Shown here: positions 6,803-14,369 of the stretch, one piece after another | How positions within the stretch are numbered: position 1 is the first letter of the stretch | Layout: each line of letters starts with the position of its first letter | Origin: JANWZL01 sp037445185 | GTDB lineage: Bacteria; Pseudomonadota; Gammaproteobacteria; Burkholderiales; Thiobacillaceae | Reading direction: 5' to 3' | DNA length: 18,797 nt | Assembly: GCA_037445185.1 (NCBI GenBank) | Contig: JBBIKZ010000043.1 | Location: 1 to 18,797 of the forward strand | Position numbers and translations under genes: made by a program | The notes under the pieces: generated by a model | Seen by the model: the letters and a program-made list of their open reading frames with translations, nothing else | What the model was told of the DNA's origin: nothing | Databases searched by the model: none

Positions 6803-7915
6803 ATGGCCACCCTGCCCGTCACCTTGCTCACCGGTTTTCTCGGCAGCGGCAAGACCACGCTCCTGAACCGCATCCTGCGCGAGCGGCCGCTCACCGCCGT
6901 GGTGATGAACGAGTTCGGCGCAACCGCGATCGACCATCGTCTGGTCGAAGGCATCGAGGGGCCGCTGGCGCTGCTGGGGGGCGGTTGCGTGTGCTGCACG
7001 GTGCAGGGCGCCCTCGCGCCCACCTTGAAAAACCTCATGCTGGGGCGTCAGGCCGGTCGGCTGCCGGCGTTCGAGCGGCTGATCATCGAGACCACGGGGC
7101 TAGCCGACCCGGCTGGCATCCTCGCCACCTTGCTCCAAGACCGGTGGCTTGCGCGCCATTACCACCTCGATGGCGTGGTGACCACGGTGGACGCCCAGTT
7201 CGGGCAACAGAGCATTGCCGAACACCCCGAGGCGCAGCGGCAGGTGGCGGTGGCCGATCGCTTGGTGGTGACCAAGACCGATCTGGCCGGCGCGGAGCAG
7301 ATCTCCGCCCTCGTCGCGGCCCTCGCCCGGCTCAACCCACAGGCCGGCATCGTTCAAGGACGCACGCCGGACGTTGCCATCGCCCCCCTGCTCGATGTCG
7401 GCGGCTGGCAGCCCGAGACACGGCCGGAGGCGGTCAAGGCCTGGCTCGCCGTCGCTCCCGATCGCGCCGGGGCCCGGCCGATGCTGCTGCGTGGCGGGGC
7501 GTCTGCGCCTGCGACGGTGGCGCACACCGCGCGCGTGGAGCGCTTTTCGCTCGAGTTCGACGCGCCGCTCGACTGGGAGGGGCTTACGGCCGCGCTCGGC
7601 ATGCTGGTCGATTTCCGCAGCCGGCAGTTGCTGCGAATGAAGGCCATCGTCAATGTGCGCGGCCGCCAGGGGCCGGTAGTGCTGCATGCTGTGCAGCATG
7701 TCTTCTACCCGCCGGTGGAGTTGGCGCGCTGGCCGGATGAAGATCGCAAAAGCCGTTTCGTCTTCATCACCGAGGGGCTCGAGGCCGGATTCGTGCACAA
7801 ACTGCTGGAGGACTTCCGTCTGGCTGCACAGTCCGGGCTGATCGAACGCGCCAACAATGCCTATGCCGATGCCTTCACGGCGGTGGCCGTCACGGTGCTT
7901 CCTTCCGCCGCGTGA
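6803..7915 (+). CDS. COG0523/CobW-family GTPase, putative zinc metallochaperone
   Basis: COG0523 proteins are G3E-class GTPases. The zinc-linked subgroup is thought to deliver scarce zinc to client enzymes during starvation. The 370 residues show Walker A GFLGSGKT (11-18), NEFG (36-39), the metal motif GGGCVCC with C62, C64 and C65, ETTGLADP, and the guanine motif TKTD. The C-terminal CobW domain has HVFYPPVELARWP. No His-rich linker is present. It is the first gene of the cluster, directly behind the dyad operator and promoter, and is followed by a HisI paralog and a Zur-type repressor. That context supports the zinc subgroup over cobalamin or nitrile-hydratase roles. Confidence 0.9.
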   Translation: MATLPVTLLTGFLGSGKTTLLNRILRERPLTAVVMNEFGATAIDHRLVEGIEGPLALLGGGCVCCTVQGALAPTLKNLMLGRQAGRLPAFERLIIETTGLADPAGILATLLQDRWLARHYHLDGVVTTVDAQFGQQSIAEHPEAQRQVAVADRLVVTKTDLAGAEQISALVAALARLNPQAGIVQGRTPDVAIAPLLDVGGWQPETRPEAVKAWLAVAPDRAGARPMLLRGGASAPATVAHTARVERFSLEFDAPLDWEGLTAALGMLVDFRSRQLLRMKAIVNVRGRQGPVVLHAVQHVFYPPVELARWPDEDRKSRFVFITEGLEAGFVHKLLEDFRLAAQSGLIERANNAYADAFTAVAVTVLPSAA

Positions 7916-7956
7916 CCGTGTCGGCTTGCTAGGTGCTTTTTTGATTGGAGGTAACG

Positions 7957-8424
7957 ATGCAATTCCCCCCACGCGGAAATGTGGCTGAGGTCGAGGAAGG
8001 CGACTGCCTGCAACCGCTGTTCGACGAACGCGGGCTCATCCCCTGTATCGCACAGGACGCCGCCAGCGGCGAGGTGTTGATGCTGGGCTGGATGAACCGC
8101 GAGGCGCTTGCCCTCACCATCGAGACCGGCTACGCGCATTACTGGTCGCGCTCGCGCCTAAAGCTCTGGCGCAAGGGGGAGCAATCCGGCCAGGCGCAGG
8201 CGGTGGAGGCCATCCTGATCGACGACGACCAGGACTGTCTGCTCATCAAGGTGCGCCTGACGGGCGGCGCCTCCTGTCATGTCGGCTACCGCTCCTGCTT
8301 TTACCGCGCCCTAGCGTGGCAGCCTGGCACGACCGACTTTCGGCTACGTTTCCTGGAGACGCACAAGGTCTATGACCCCGTGGTCGCCTATGGCCGGCAA
8401 GCGACACATGGAGGAAGTGCATGA
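7957..8424 (+). CDS. hisI: phosphoribosyl-AMP cyclohydrolase (HisI), probable zinc-starvation paralog
   Basis: HisI opens the ring of phosphoribosyl-AMP in histidine synthesis and normally needs zinc. The 155-residue product has GWMNREAL, YWSRSR, LWRKGEQSG, DDDQDC (89-94) and ASCHVGYRSCF. Two zinc cysteines remain (C107, C114), but the one inside the usual Asp-Cys-Asp-x-Asp motif is Asp90. I recall the same DDDQD form in alphaproteobacterial HisI. No histidine genes are nearby. Its place between a COG0523 GTPase and zur matches the known pattern of zinc-responsive paralogs replacing zinc enzymes. The ATG at 7957 follows GGAGGT (7947-7952). The upstream ATG at 7945 overlaps that ribosome site. 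It overlaps the next gene by four bases. Confidence 0.9.
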   Translation: MQFPPRGNVAEVEEGDCLQPLFDERGLIPCIAQDAASGEVLMLGWMNREALALTIETGYAHYWSRSRLKLWRKGEQSGQAQAVEAILIDDDQDCLLIKVRLTGGASCHVGYRSCFYRALAWQPGTTDFRLRFLETHKVYDPVVAYGRQATHGGSA

Positions 8425-8756
8425 AAGTCGTCTATGTCTTCAGCACCGCGAATGCGAGCTACATCCTCAACGACATGATCCTGCCGCAGCTGGAAAATGG
8501 CAGTCACCCGGTGACGGTGACGGGAATGTTCTTCTTCGTCGACAACAACTACCTGCTCGTGCGTGGCAACCCCACGGCCCAGCGGCTGGCCAAGCTGGCC
8601 GGCGAGGGACGGATCGGCTTCGTCATGGGCTGCGATCAGTGCTGTTATGCGCGCGACATCGCCGACAAGCTCGAGCCGCCGGCCGTCATCGGTTGTTTTC
8701 CCAATCTCTACGCCAAGGCCGGCGAGCTGGGGGTGGATCAAGTCATCACCCTGTGA
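8421..8756 (+). CDS. DsrE-like small protein in the zinc cluster
   Basis: The 111-residue protein has the alpha/beta pattern of the DsrE/DsrF/TusD fold: an N-terminal strand MKVVYVFSTANASYIL, a central hydrophobic VTGMFFFVDNNYLL, and a cysteine cluster GCDQCCYARDI (C71, C74, C75), with a further C92 in IGCFPN. Members of this fold carry sulfur or act in redox relays. The cysteine group could instead bind a metal such as zinc. It is translationally coupled on both sides (ATGA with hisI, GTGA with zur), with GGAGG shortly before its ATG. A link to zinc handling is contextual only. Confidence 0.75.
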   Translation: MKVVYVFSTANASYILNDMILPQLENGSHPVTVTGMFFFVDNNYLLVRGNPTAQRLAKLAGEGRIGFVMGCDQCCYARDIADKLEPPAVIGCFPNLYAKAGELGVDQVITL

Positions 8757-9232
8757 AGGCACACCGACCGGGGCCGGCGGGCCTGGCCGGCCAGAAAGAC
8801 GAGGCCGCGCAGGTCGCCCGTTTGATTGCACGGCACGGGCGGGTCACCCAGGCGCGCATGCGCGTGCTGGCTGCCTTGCGCGCCGCGCCCAGCGCCTTGA
8901 GTCATCAGGAGCTGGAGCAGCAGCTCGAGCAGCAGATCGATCGGGTGACGCTCTATCGCGTGCTCGAGTGGTTATTGGAGAAAGGGCTCGCCCACCGGCT
9001 CGCCGGGGTCGATAGGGTGTGGCGCTTCAGCGCCGGGGGGCAGGCGCCGGCGGGGCACGAGCACGCGCATTTCCATTGCCATGCCTGTGGGCGTTGGTAC
9101 TGTCTGGACGGCCTCCATCCCGTCTATGCCCTGAGTCTGCCGCAAGGCTTTCGGCTCGAACAGGCCGAACTCACCCTGCGCGGGCTGTGTGCTGGTTGTA
9201 CAACGGGGGCGAGTGTTGACCGCGCGGCATGA
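8753..9232 (+). CDS. zur: Fur-family repressor, probable zinc uptake regulator Zur
   Basis: The 159-residue protein has a winged-helix domain (about 20-92) with recognition helix DRVTLYRVLEWL (63-74), then a metal-binding dimerisation domain. The latter has a His-rich HEHAHFHCHACG (102-113) and the structural CxxC pairs C109/C112 and C146/C149. I chose the GTG at 8753, which overlaps the preceding stop as GTGA. The frame is open further upstream but only across other genes, and no ATG gives a full-length protein. Family members sense Fe, Zn, Mn, Ni or peroxide. The zinc assignment rests on the surrounding COG0523, ZIP, ZrgA and Znu genes. Confidence 0.88.
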   Translation: MKAHRPGPAGLAGQKDEAAQVARLIARHGRVTQARMRVLAALRAAPSALSHQELEQQLEQQIDRVTLYRVLEWLLEKGLAHRLAGVDRVWRFSAGGQAPAGHEHAHFHCHACGRWYCLDGLHPVYALSLPQGFRLEQAELTLRGLCAGCTTGASVDRAA

Positions 9233-9239
9233 AACATCG

Positions 9240-9254
9240 TGCAATATGGTTGCA
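9240..9254. promoter_or_regulatory. second candidate Zur operator
   Basis: TGCAA-TATGG-TTGCA is a perfect 5-bp dyad with the same GCAA-N5-TTGC core as the site before the COG0523 gene. It lies eight bases after the zur stop and 18 bases before the ZIP remnant. GCATGAA occurs at 9227-9233 and again at 9252-9258. A TTGCAT at 9250 could be a -35 box, but no -10 box follows at the right distance. Confidence 0.55.
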
Positions 9255-9272
9255 TGAAGCGGCGGGTGTTTC

Positions 9273-9555
9273 ATGCCGCGCCTGACGAGCCTTGCCGCCA
9301 CCACGCTGGCCGGCATCCTCTCGGTGCCGCTGGGCGGGTCGACCGGGTATGCTGCCCTGGATGGGGCCCACGCCGCACTGCCCTATGTTGACGCTGGCCG
9401 CAGCGAGCTTCCTCTATATCGCCGTCGCCGGCTTGATGCCCATGCTCGACCGGCGCCGCATGCCGACGGACATCCTGCAGCAGACGGGCCTGACAGCGGC
9501 GGTGGTGGCAAGCGTGTATCGCTTGCCGGGTGCGTGCATACACCCACACGGTTGA
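9273..9555 (+). pseudogene. remnant of a ZIP-family zinc transporter
   Basis: Two overlapping frames together resemble the C-terminal part of a ZIP metal importer. Frame 9273-9390 reads SLAATTLAGILSVPLGG to AALPYV. The sequence then shifts frame near 9388 into LTLAAASFLYIAVAGLMPML and runs to a TGA at 9553-9555. In intact ZIP proteins the phrase is continuous, of the kind ALPYV-LALAAASFLYIA-ADL. About the first 150 residues, including the metal-binding helices IV and V, are absent. The ATG at 9273 is probably just an internal Met. It sits directly behind the second dyad operator, as a Zur-controlled importer would. No function is expected. Confidence 0.7.
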
Positions 9556-9568
9556 GGAGGAAACGTCG

Positions 9569-10099
9569 ATGACCCGGACGATTCCACTGCTGGCGCTACT
9601 GCTCGTTGCGCTTGGCAGCACGACGGTCGCGGCACATGGCGGCAGCCACGCACACCGGGCGCACGAGCACGGCGTGGCCGCGCTCATGGTGGCTGTGGAC
9701 GGGCCGACGCTGGTCGTGCGCCTGGAAAGCCCGCTCGATAACCTACTGGGCTTCGAACGCGCCCCGCGCAGCGCCGAGGAGCGCGCCGCGGCGGACAGGC
9801 TGCTCGCACGACTGACCTCCGGCGAGCGTGTCGTCACGCCCACCGCGGCGGCCGGCTGCACGCTGGTGGCGGCCACGGTCGACGCGCCGGTGTTGCAGGG
9901 CCAGACGGCGGATGACGGGCATGCCGAGCTCGCCGCCCAGTGGCGCTACCAGTGCCGCGACCCGGCACGGCTCACCGGGCTGCACGTCGGGCTCTTTGCC
10001 GCCCACCCGCGGCTCAAGCGCCTGGAGGCGACGGTGGCCGGGCCACGCGGGCAGAAGGCGCAACGCCTGACCGCGCGCATGCCGAACCTGGTCTGGTAG
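9569..10099 (+). CDS. zrgA: ZrgA-type periplasmic zinc-binding protein (DUF2796)
   Basis: The 176-residue protein has a signal peptide (MTRTIPLLALLLVALGSTTVAA) cleaved about A22-H23. This exposes a His-rich start HGGSHAHRAHEHG (His 23, 27, 29, 32, 34). DUF2796 features follow: ESPLDNLLGFERAPRS, and two cysteines (in AAGC and RYQC) that may form a disulfide. In Vibrio cholerae the zrgABCDE genes, controlled by Zur, encode a zinc uptake system whose periplasmic protein belongs to this family. The ATG at 9569 follows GAGGAGG (9554-9560). The gene looks intact and is followed by an ABC ATPase and permease, the usual partners. Confidence 0.85.
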   Translation: MTRTIPLLALLLVALGSTTVAAHGGSHAHRAHEHGVAALMVAVDGPTLVVRLESPLDNLLGFERAPRSAEERAAADRLLARLTSGERVVTPTAAAGCTLVAATVDAPVLQGQTADDGHAELAAQWRYQCRDPARLTGLHVGLFAAHPRLKRLEATVAGPRGQKAQRLTARMPNLVW

Positions 10100-10126
10100 C
10101 GGGTGGTGCCGCGTGGTACGCGAAAA

Positions 10127-10825
10127 ATGAACGCGCCGCTTGTCGAGGTCCGGGATCTGCGTTATGCCTGGCCGGGCCATGCCGCCTGCCTGGCCATCGA
10201 CCACCTCGTGCTCGCCCCCGGCGAGGCCCTGTTCCTGTACGCGCCATCCGGGTGCGCCAACAGCACCCTGCTCGGCCTCATCGCCGGCGTGCAGGTGGCC
10301 AGTGCCGGCAGCGTGCGCGTGCTGGGCCAGGGGCTCGAACGTCTCTCGGCCAGCGCGCGCGACCGTTTCCGCGTCGATCACATCGGCATCGTCTTCCAGC
10401 AGTTCAATCTCCTGCCCTATCTCAGCGTGCTGGAGAACGTCCTCCTGCCGTGCCGTTTCTCCCCTCTGCGCCGGCAGCGCGCCCTGGCTGACGCCCCGGA
10501 CCTCGTGCAGGCGGCCGGGCGGCTGCTCGCCACCCTGGACCTGGAGCCGGCGTTGTGGCGGCGGCGTGCCGACACCCTGTCGGTGGGGCAGCAGCAGCGC
10601 GTGGCCCTGGCACGGGCGCTGATCGGCCAGCCCGAGCTCATCCTGGCCGACGAGCCGACCTCGGCGCTGGATGCGGCCCGCCAAGAGGCCTTCCTCGATC
10701 TGCTCACGGCCGCGTGCCGACAGGCGGGCATCGGGCTCATCTTCGTCAGTCACGACCTGCGGCTGGCGGCGCACTCCACGCGGCACGAAGACATGAGCCG
10801 TCTGAATCGGGTAGGCTGGGCATGA
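10127..10825 (+). CDS. ABC transporter ATPase (Zrg system) with lost Walker A lysine
   Basis: The 232-residue LolD/MacB-like ATPase should drive the adjoining FtsX-type permease. The Q-loop (Q91), signature LSVGQ (151-155), Walker B LILADEP (171-177) and H-loop (H209) are all present. Walker A is not: the expected GPSGxGKST reads APSGCANST at 39-47, with Lys replaced by Asn45 and the preceding Gly by Ala44. In codons, GGC-AAG has become GCC-AAC, two G-to-C changes. Loss of this Lys normally abolishes ATP hydrolysis, so the protein is full length but probably inactive. I prefer the ATG at 10127 to a GTG at 10103. It overlaps the permease start as ATGA. Confidence 0.88.
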   Translation: MNAPLVEVRDLRYAWPGHAACLAIDHLVLAPGEALFLYAPSGCANSTLLGLIAGVQVASAGSVRVLGQGLERLSASARDRFRVDHIGIVFQQFNLLPYLSVLENVLLPCRFSPLRRQRALADAPDLVQAAGRLLATLDLEPALWRRRADTLSVGQQQRVALARALIGQPELILADEPTSALDAARQEAFLDLLTAACRQAGIGLIFVSHDLRLAAHSTRHEDMSRLNRVGWA

Positions 10826-12080
10826 GGCAGTTGTGCTGGCTGGCGGCACACTCGGCCTGGAACCGGCGCTACACACTCGGCCTGGTCGTCGCGGCCATTG
10901 CGCTCTCCGTCGCCTTGCTCAGCGTCATCGAGCGGCTGCGCACCGACCTGCGCGCAAGCTTCGCACAGGCGGTCTCGGGCACCGATCTCATCGTCGGCGC
11001 GCGCTCGAGTCCTTTGCAGCTCGTGCTCTACGCCGTCTTTCGCATGGGGGCGGTGACGCACGAGATGAGCTGGGACAGCGCCCAGGCCATCGCCCGTCAT
11101 CCGGCGGTGGCGTGGGCGGTGCCGGTCACGCTGGGCGACGGTCATCGCGGCTATCCGGTGCTGGGGGCGCCGGCGTCCTATTTCCAGCATTTCCGCTACG
11201 GCGCGGGTGAGTCGCTGCGCTTTGCCACCGGGCGACCTTACAGGGGGCTGTTCGAGGCGGTCCTGGGGGCGGAGGTGGCCGAGCGCCTCGGCTACCGACT
11301 GGGGCAGCGCATCCTGCTCGCCCATGGTCACGACCCCCTCGCGCCCACCCATGCCGATAAGCCGTTCACCGTGGTCGGCATCCTCGCGCGCACCGGCACA
11401 CCGGTGGACCGCACCGTACATATCGGCCTGGAGGCGATCGAGGCCATCCACCTCGACTGGCAGGGCGGTGCCCCCATCCCGGGCCTAGCCATCCCGCCCG
11501 AACTGGTCGGCAAATTCGACCTCACACCGAAATCGATCACCACCGTGCTGCTGGGGCTCAAAAGCCGCGCCCAGGTCTTCGCCATGCAGCGCTGGGTCGA
11601 GACCCAGGTCGGGGAGCCGCTCATGGCCGTGCTGCCGGGGGTGGTCCTGGATGAGCTCTGGCAGATGTTGGCGGTGGCGGAGCACGGCCTGCTCGCGGTC
11701 TCCGCCCTGGTCGCCGGCACGAGCCTGATCGGGCTGGTGGCGGTCATCCTGGCCGGTCTCAACGAACGCCGGCGGAGCTGGCCATCCTGCGCTCGCTGGG
11801 GGCGGGGCCGCGGCGCATCGTGGCATTGCTGGTCATGGAAGGGGTGGGGTTGGTCCTCGTCGCCATCCTACTCGGCTGGTTCCTCGCCACCCTGGCCATC
11901 CTCGTCGCCGGCCCTTGGCTGGCCGCGCAGTATGGACTTAGGCTTGCCTTGGGTTGGCCGACGGCGGGCCAGTGGCTGTGGCTCGCCGCCATCGCCCTGG
12001 CCGGCATGCCGGCGAGCCTTTGGCCGGCGGCGCGCGCCTACCGCATGGCCTTGAGCGATGGACTCACGCCGCATGTGTAA
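10822..12080 (+). pseudogene. FtsX/MacB-like ABC permease (Zrg system), frameshifted
   Basis: The first frame starts at 10822 (ATGA overlap with the ATPase) and encodes a membrane helix at about residues 18-36, a long periplasmic domain, and the start of a second helix up to LVAVILAGLNERRR. Near 11773-11776 the homologous reading moves frame to ELAILRSLGAGPRRIVALLV and continues to a TAA at 12078-12080, ending ARAYRMALSDGLTPHV. Restoring one G in CGGCGGAGCTGG gives a normal 419-residue permease. Without it, about the last 100 residues, including two membrane helices, are replaced by a Trp/Ser/Arg-rich tail ending at 12054. Either a true one-base deletion or a sequencing error is possible. Confidence 0.85.
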
Positions 12081-12090
12081 AATCCGCTCC

Positions 12091-12675
12091 ATGCGACTGA
12101 TCGTAGCGACGGGGTTGGCCCTGCTCGTGGCCTGCCAACCCGCATCCAGCCAGGATTACGGGCTGGGGGAAAAGATCCGTCCTGCCCCTGCGCCGCGGGC
12201 AGCCAATCCGTCGGCCGGCCAGCCCCGCAACGTCACCTGGGATGATCTGTTGCCGCCCGACTGGGACCCCTTGGCGGCCTTGAAAGGTCTGGACCTGGCG
12301 CGCCTGAAAGATGGCGACCCGCGCGCGCAAAAGGCGCTCGACGATCTCAAGCGCGCCTGGGAGCACGCCCCACCCAACCGTAGCCTGCACGGGCAGCGCA
12401 TCCGCATCCCCGGCTTCGTCGTCCCCCTCGACGGCGACCCGAAGGCCTTGCGGGAGTTCCTGCTGGTGCCTTACTTCGGCGCCTGCATCCACGTGCCGCC
12501 GCCGCCCCCCAACCAGGTCATCCATGCGCTCGCGCGTGAGTTGGCCAAGGCGCAGAGCATGGATGCGGTTTGGGCCACCGGGCGACTGGAGGTGGTGCGC
12601 TCCGATACCCCCTTCGGCAGCGCCACCTACGTCATGCAGGTGGAGCAGGTAACCCCCTACAGGGAAAAACGCTGA
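12091..12675 (+). CDS. DUF3299 lipoprotein of the zinc cluster
   Basis: The 194-residue product begins with a lipoprotein signal, MRLIVATGLALLVAC, giving a lipid-anchored Cys15. The DUF3299 core is clear: HGQRIRIPGFVVPLDGDPKA followed by EFLLVPYFGACIHVPPPPPNQ. Such proteins occur in Zur-controlled zrg operons and are thought to act in the envelope with the ABC transporter, but their exact role is unknown. I chose the ATG at 12091 because it gives the lipobox. An ATG at 12073 would overlap the permease stop. The gene appears intact although its upstream partner is frameshifted. Confidence 0.82.
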   Translation: MRLIVATGLALLVACQPASSQDYGLGEKIRPAPAPRAANPSAGQPRNVTWDDLLPPDWDPLAALKGLDLARLKDGDPRAQKALDDLKRAWEHAPPNRSLHGQRIRIPGFVVPLDGDPKALREFLLVPYFGACIHVPPPPPNQVIHALARELAKAQSMDAVWATGRLEVVRSDTPFGSATYVMQVEQVTPYREKR

Positions 12676-12677
12676 CC

Positions 12678-12959
12678 ATGACCTGGCTGCGCGGCTGGCT
12701 GCTCGGATGTCTGCTGCTGTGGGCGCAGATCGCCGGCGCGGCCCATGCCCTCAGTCATCTGCACGATGCAGCCGATCAGCCTCCCGCCTGCGAGTGGTGC
12801 CTCGCCTACCAACATGTCTAGCATGGCGCAACCTCGGCCTCTGCCTCGCAGTCGGCCGCGCAGAGATCATGCGCGCCCGCATTCGGCAAGGTCACGCCGC
12901 GTCCCGTCGTCATCACCCCTGACTACCTCAGCCGCGCCCCGCCTGTGTCCCTCGTCTGA
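12678..12959 (+). pseudogene. small secreted His/Cys protein interrupted by an amber stop
   Basis: The frame starts two bases after the DUF3299 stop. It reads a signal peptide (MTWLRGWLLGCLLLWAQIAGA), then HALSHLHDAADQPPACEWCLAYQHV, then TAG at 12819-12821. In the same frame it continues HGATSASASQSAAQ and ends VITPDYLSRAPPVSLV at a TGA (12957-12959). The CEWCLAY motif and a RAPP-type ending resemble DUF2946-like proteins found near metal genes. A CAG-to-TAG change (Gln to stop) is the simplest explanation. As it stands, only 47 of 93 residues are made. If the 47-residue form were genuine, 12822-13021 would be plain intergenic DNA, but the codon use after the stop argues against that. Confidence 0.62.
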
Positions 12960-13021
12960 TCGCTTGTCGTCCGCCGTCCACGACGGCCGGTTTCCGATCG
13001 TTTGTCAAGACGAGGTGCCCC

Positions 13022-14359
13022 ATGCGTACTCATCCAACACGCTTGGCCTGCGCACTTGCGCTGGCTGGGTTGTTCGAGGTCTTCCCCGCCCATGCCAACC
13101 CCGAGATCGAGGCGCTGCGCGCCGAGATCGCTGCCATGAAACGCCAGTACGAGGCGCGCATGGCCGAGCTGGAGGCCCGCCTCAAGGCGGCCGAGGCCCG
13201 CTCGGCCGAGCCGTCCCGCCCCCAGGGCGCCGCGTCTGCGGCGGCGGGGGCCTTCAACCCCGAGGTCTCCCTCATCCTGCAGGGGCGCTATGCCCAGCGC
13301 GACGACCGTGAGGAGCGGGGGATCACCGGCTTCCTGCCCGCCGGGGGGCACGCGCACGGCTCGCAGCGGGGTTTCTCCGTCGACCATACCGAGCTGGTCC
13401 TTTCGGCCAGTGTCGACCCCTACTGGCGTGGCCATGCCAACCTCGCCTTCATCGATGACGAGGTGGAACTGGAGGAGGCCTGGTTCCAGTCGCTCGGCCT
13501 CGGCGGCGGGCTCACGCTGAAGGGGGGGCGTTTTTATTCCGGTCTTGGCTATGTCAATGAGCAACATCCCCACGCCTGGGACTTCGCCGACGCACCGCTG
13601 ATGTACCAGGCCCTGTTCGGCGAGCGTTTGCGTCACGACGGCCTGCAACTCAGATGGCTGGCCCCGACGGAAACCTTTCTCGAGTTCGGCCTGGAGGCGG
13701 CGCGCGGACAGGACTTCCCGGGGGGCGGCGACCGGGGCAACCAGCTGGGCACCTGGACCGCCTTCGCCAAGGTCGGCGGCGACCTGGGTGAGTCGCACAG
13801 TTGGCGGCTGGGGTTGGCACGCCTGCAGGTCCGCCCCAAGGACAGGGAGGCCCATTGGCACGACACGGCTCACGACGAAGTGCACACTGACTTCAGCGGC
13901 CGCTCGCGCGCCTGGGTGGCGGACCTCGTCTGGAAATGGGCCCCCCTGGGCAATCCCCGCGTGACCCACTTCAAGTTCCAGGCCGAGTGGTTCCGGCGCA
14001 CCGAGTCGGGGGAGATGACCTGCGAGAAGGGGCTGTGCGGCCCTGGGGGCGTTGACCGCTTTGCCGCCCGCCAGTCCGGCTGGTATGCCCAGGGGGTGTA
14101 CCAGTTCATGCCGCGCTGGCGCCTGGGCGCGCGCTACGACCGGCTCGACGGCGGCCGCATGGACTTCGGCGCCCTGCCGCTGGAGACCTACGACTACCGA
14201 CCCGCGCGCGCGAGCCTGATGGCGGACTGGTCGCCCTCGGAGTTCTCGCGCCTGCGCCTGCAATACGCCCGCGACAAGTCCATGCGGGGGCAGCCGGAAG
14301 ACCAGTGGACCCTGCAGTACATCATGAGCCTGGGCAGCCACGGCGCGCACAAGTTCTGA
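13022..14359 (+). CDS. zinc-cluster outer-membrane porin-like protein
   Basis: The 445-residue protein has a signal peptide (about 1-25, ending AHA) and a short coiled-coil (27-61, IEALRAEIAAMKRQYEARMA) typical of trimeric or oligomeric porins. A beta-barrel of alternating residues follows, closing with the aromatic C-terminus GAHKF recognised by the Bam machinery. His, Asp and Glu clusters (GGHAHGSQ near 109, HWHDTAHDEVH near 279) could face the pore and bind metal. It precedes znu sequences, an arrangement in which such porins are thought to admit zinc across the outer membrane. A weak GAGGTG precedes the ATG. It has no visible lesion. It could also be a general anion or phosphate-type porin. 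Confidence 0.72.
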   Translation: MRTHPTRLACALALAGLFEVFPAHANPEIEALRAEIAAMKRQYEARMAELEARLKAAEARSAEPSRPQGAASAAAGAFNPEVSLILQGRYAQRDDREERGITGFLPAGGHAHGSQRGFSVDHTELVLSASVDPYWRGHANLAFIDDEVELEEAWFQSLGLGGGLTLKGGRFYSGLGYVNEQHPHAWDFADAPLMYQALFGERLRHDGLQLRWLAPTETFLEFGLEAARGQDFPGGGDRGNQLGTWTAFAKVGGDLGESHSWRLGLARLQVRPKDREAHWHDTAHDEVHTDFSGRSRAWVADLVWKWAPLGNPRVTHFKFQAEWFRRTESGEMTCEKGLCGPGGVDRFAARQSGWYAQGVYQFMPRWRLGARYDRLDGGRMDFGALPLETYDYRPARASLMADWSPSEFSRLRLQYARDKSMRGQPEDQWTLQYIMSLGSHGAHKF

Positions 14360-14369
14360 GCGGTCGGCC

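Noticed and set aside
7931..7947. T-run after the COG0523 gene as an intrinsic terminator
   Set aside because: No convincing stem precedes the six T residues, and hisI follows with a strong ribosome site, so read-through is more likely.
12819..12821. TAG read as pyrrolysine or another recoded residue
   Set aside because: Nothing in the window supports recoding, and a Gln-to-stop change fits the general decay of this cluster better.
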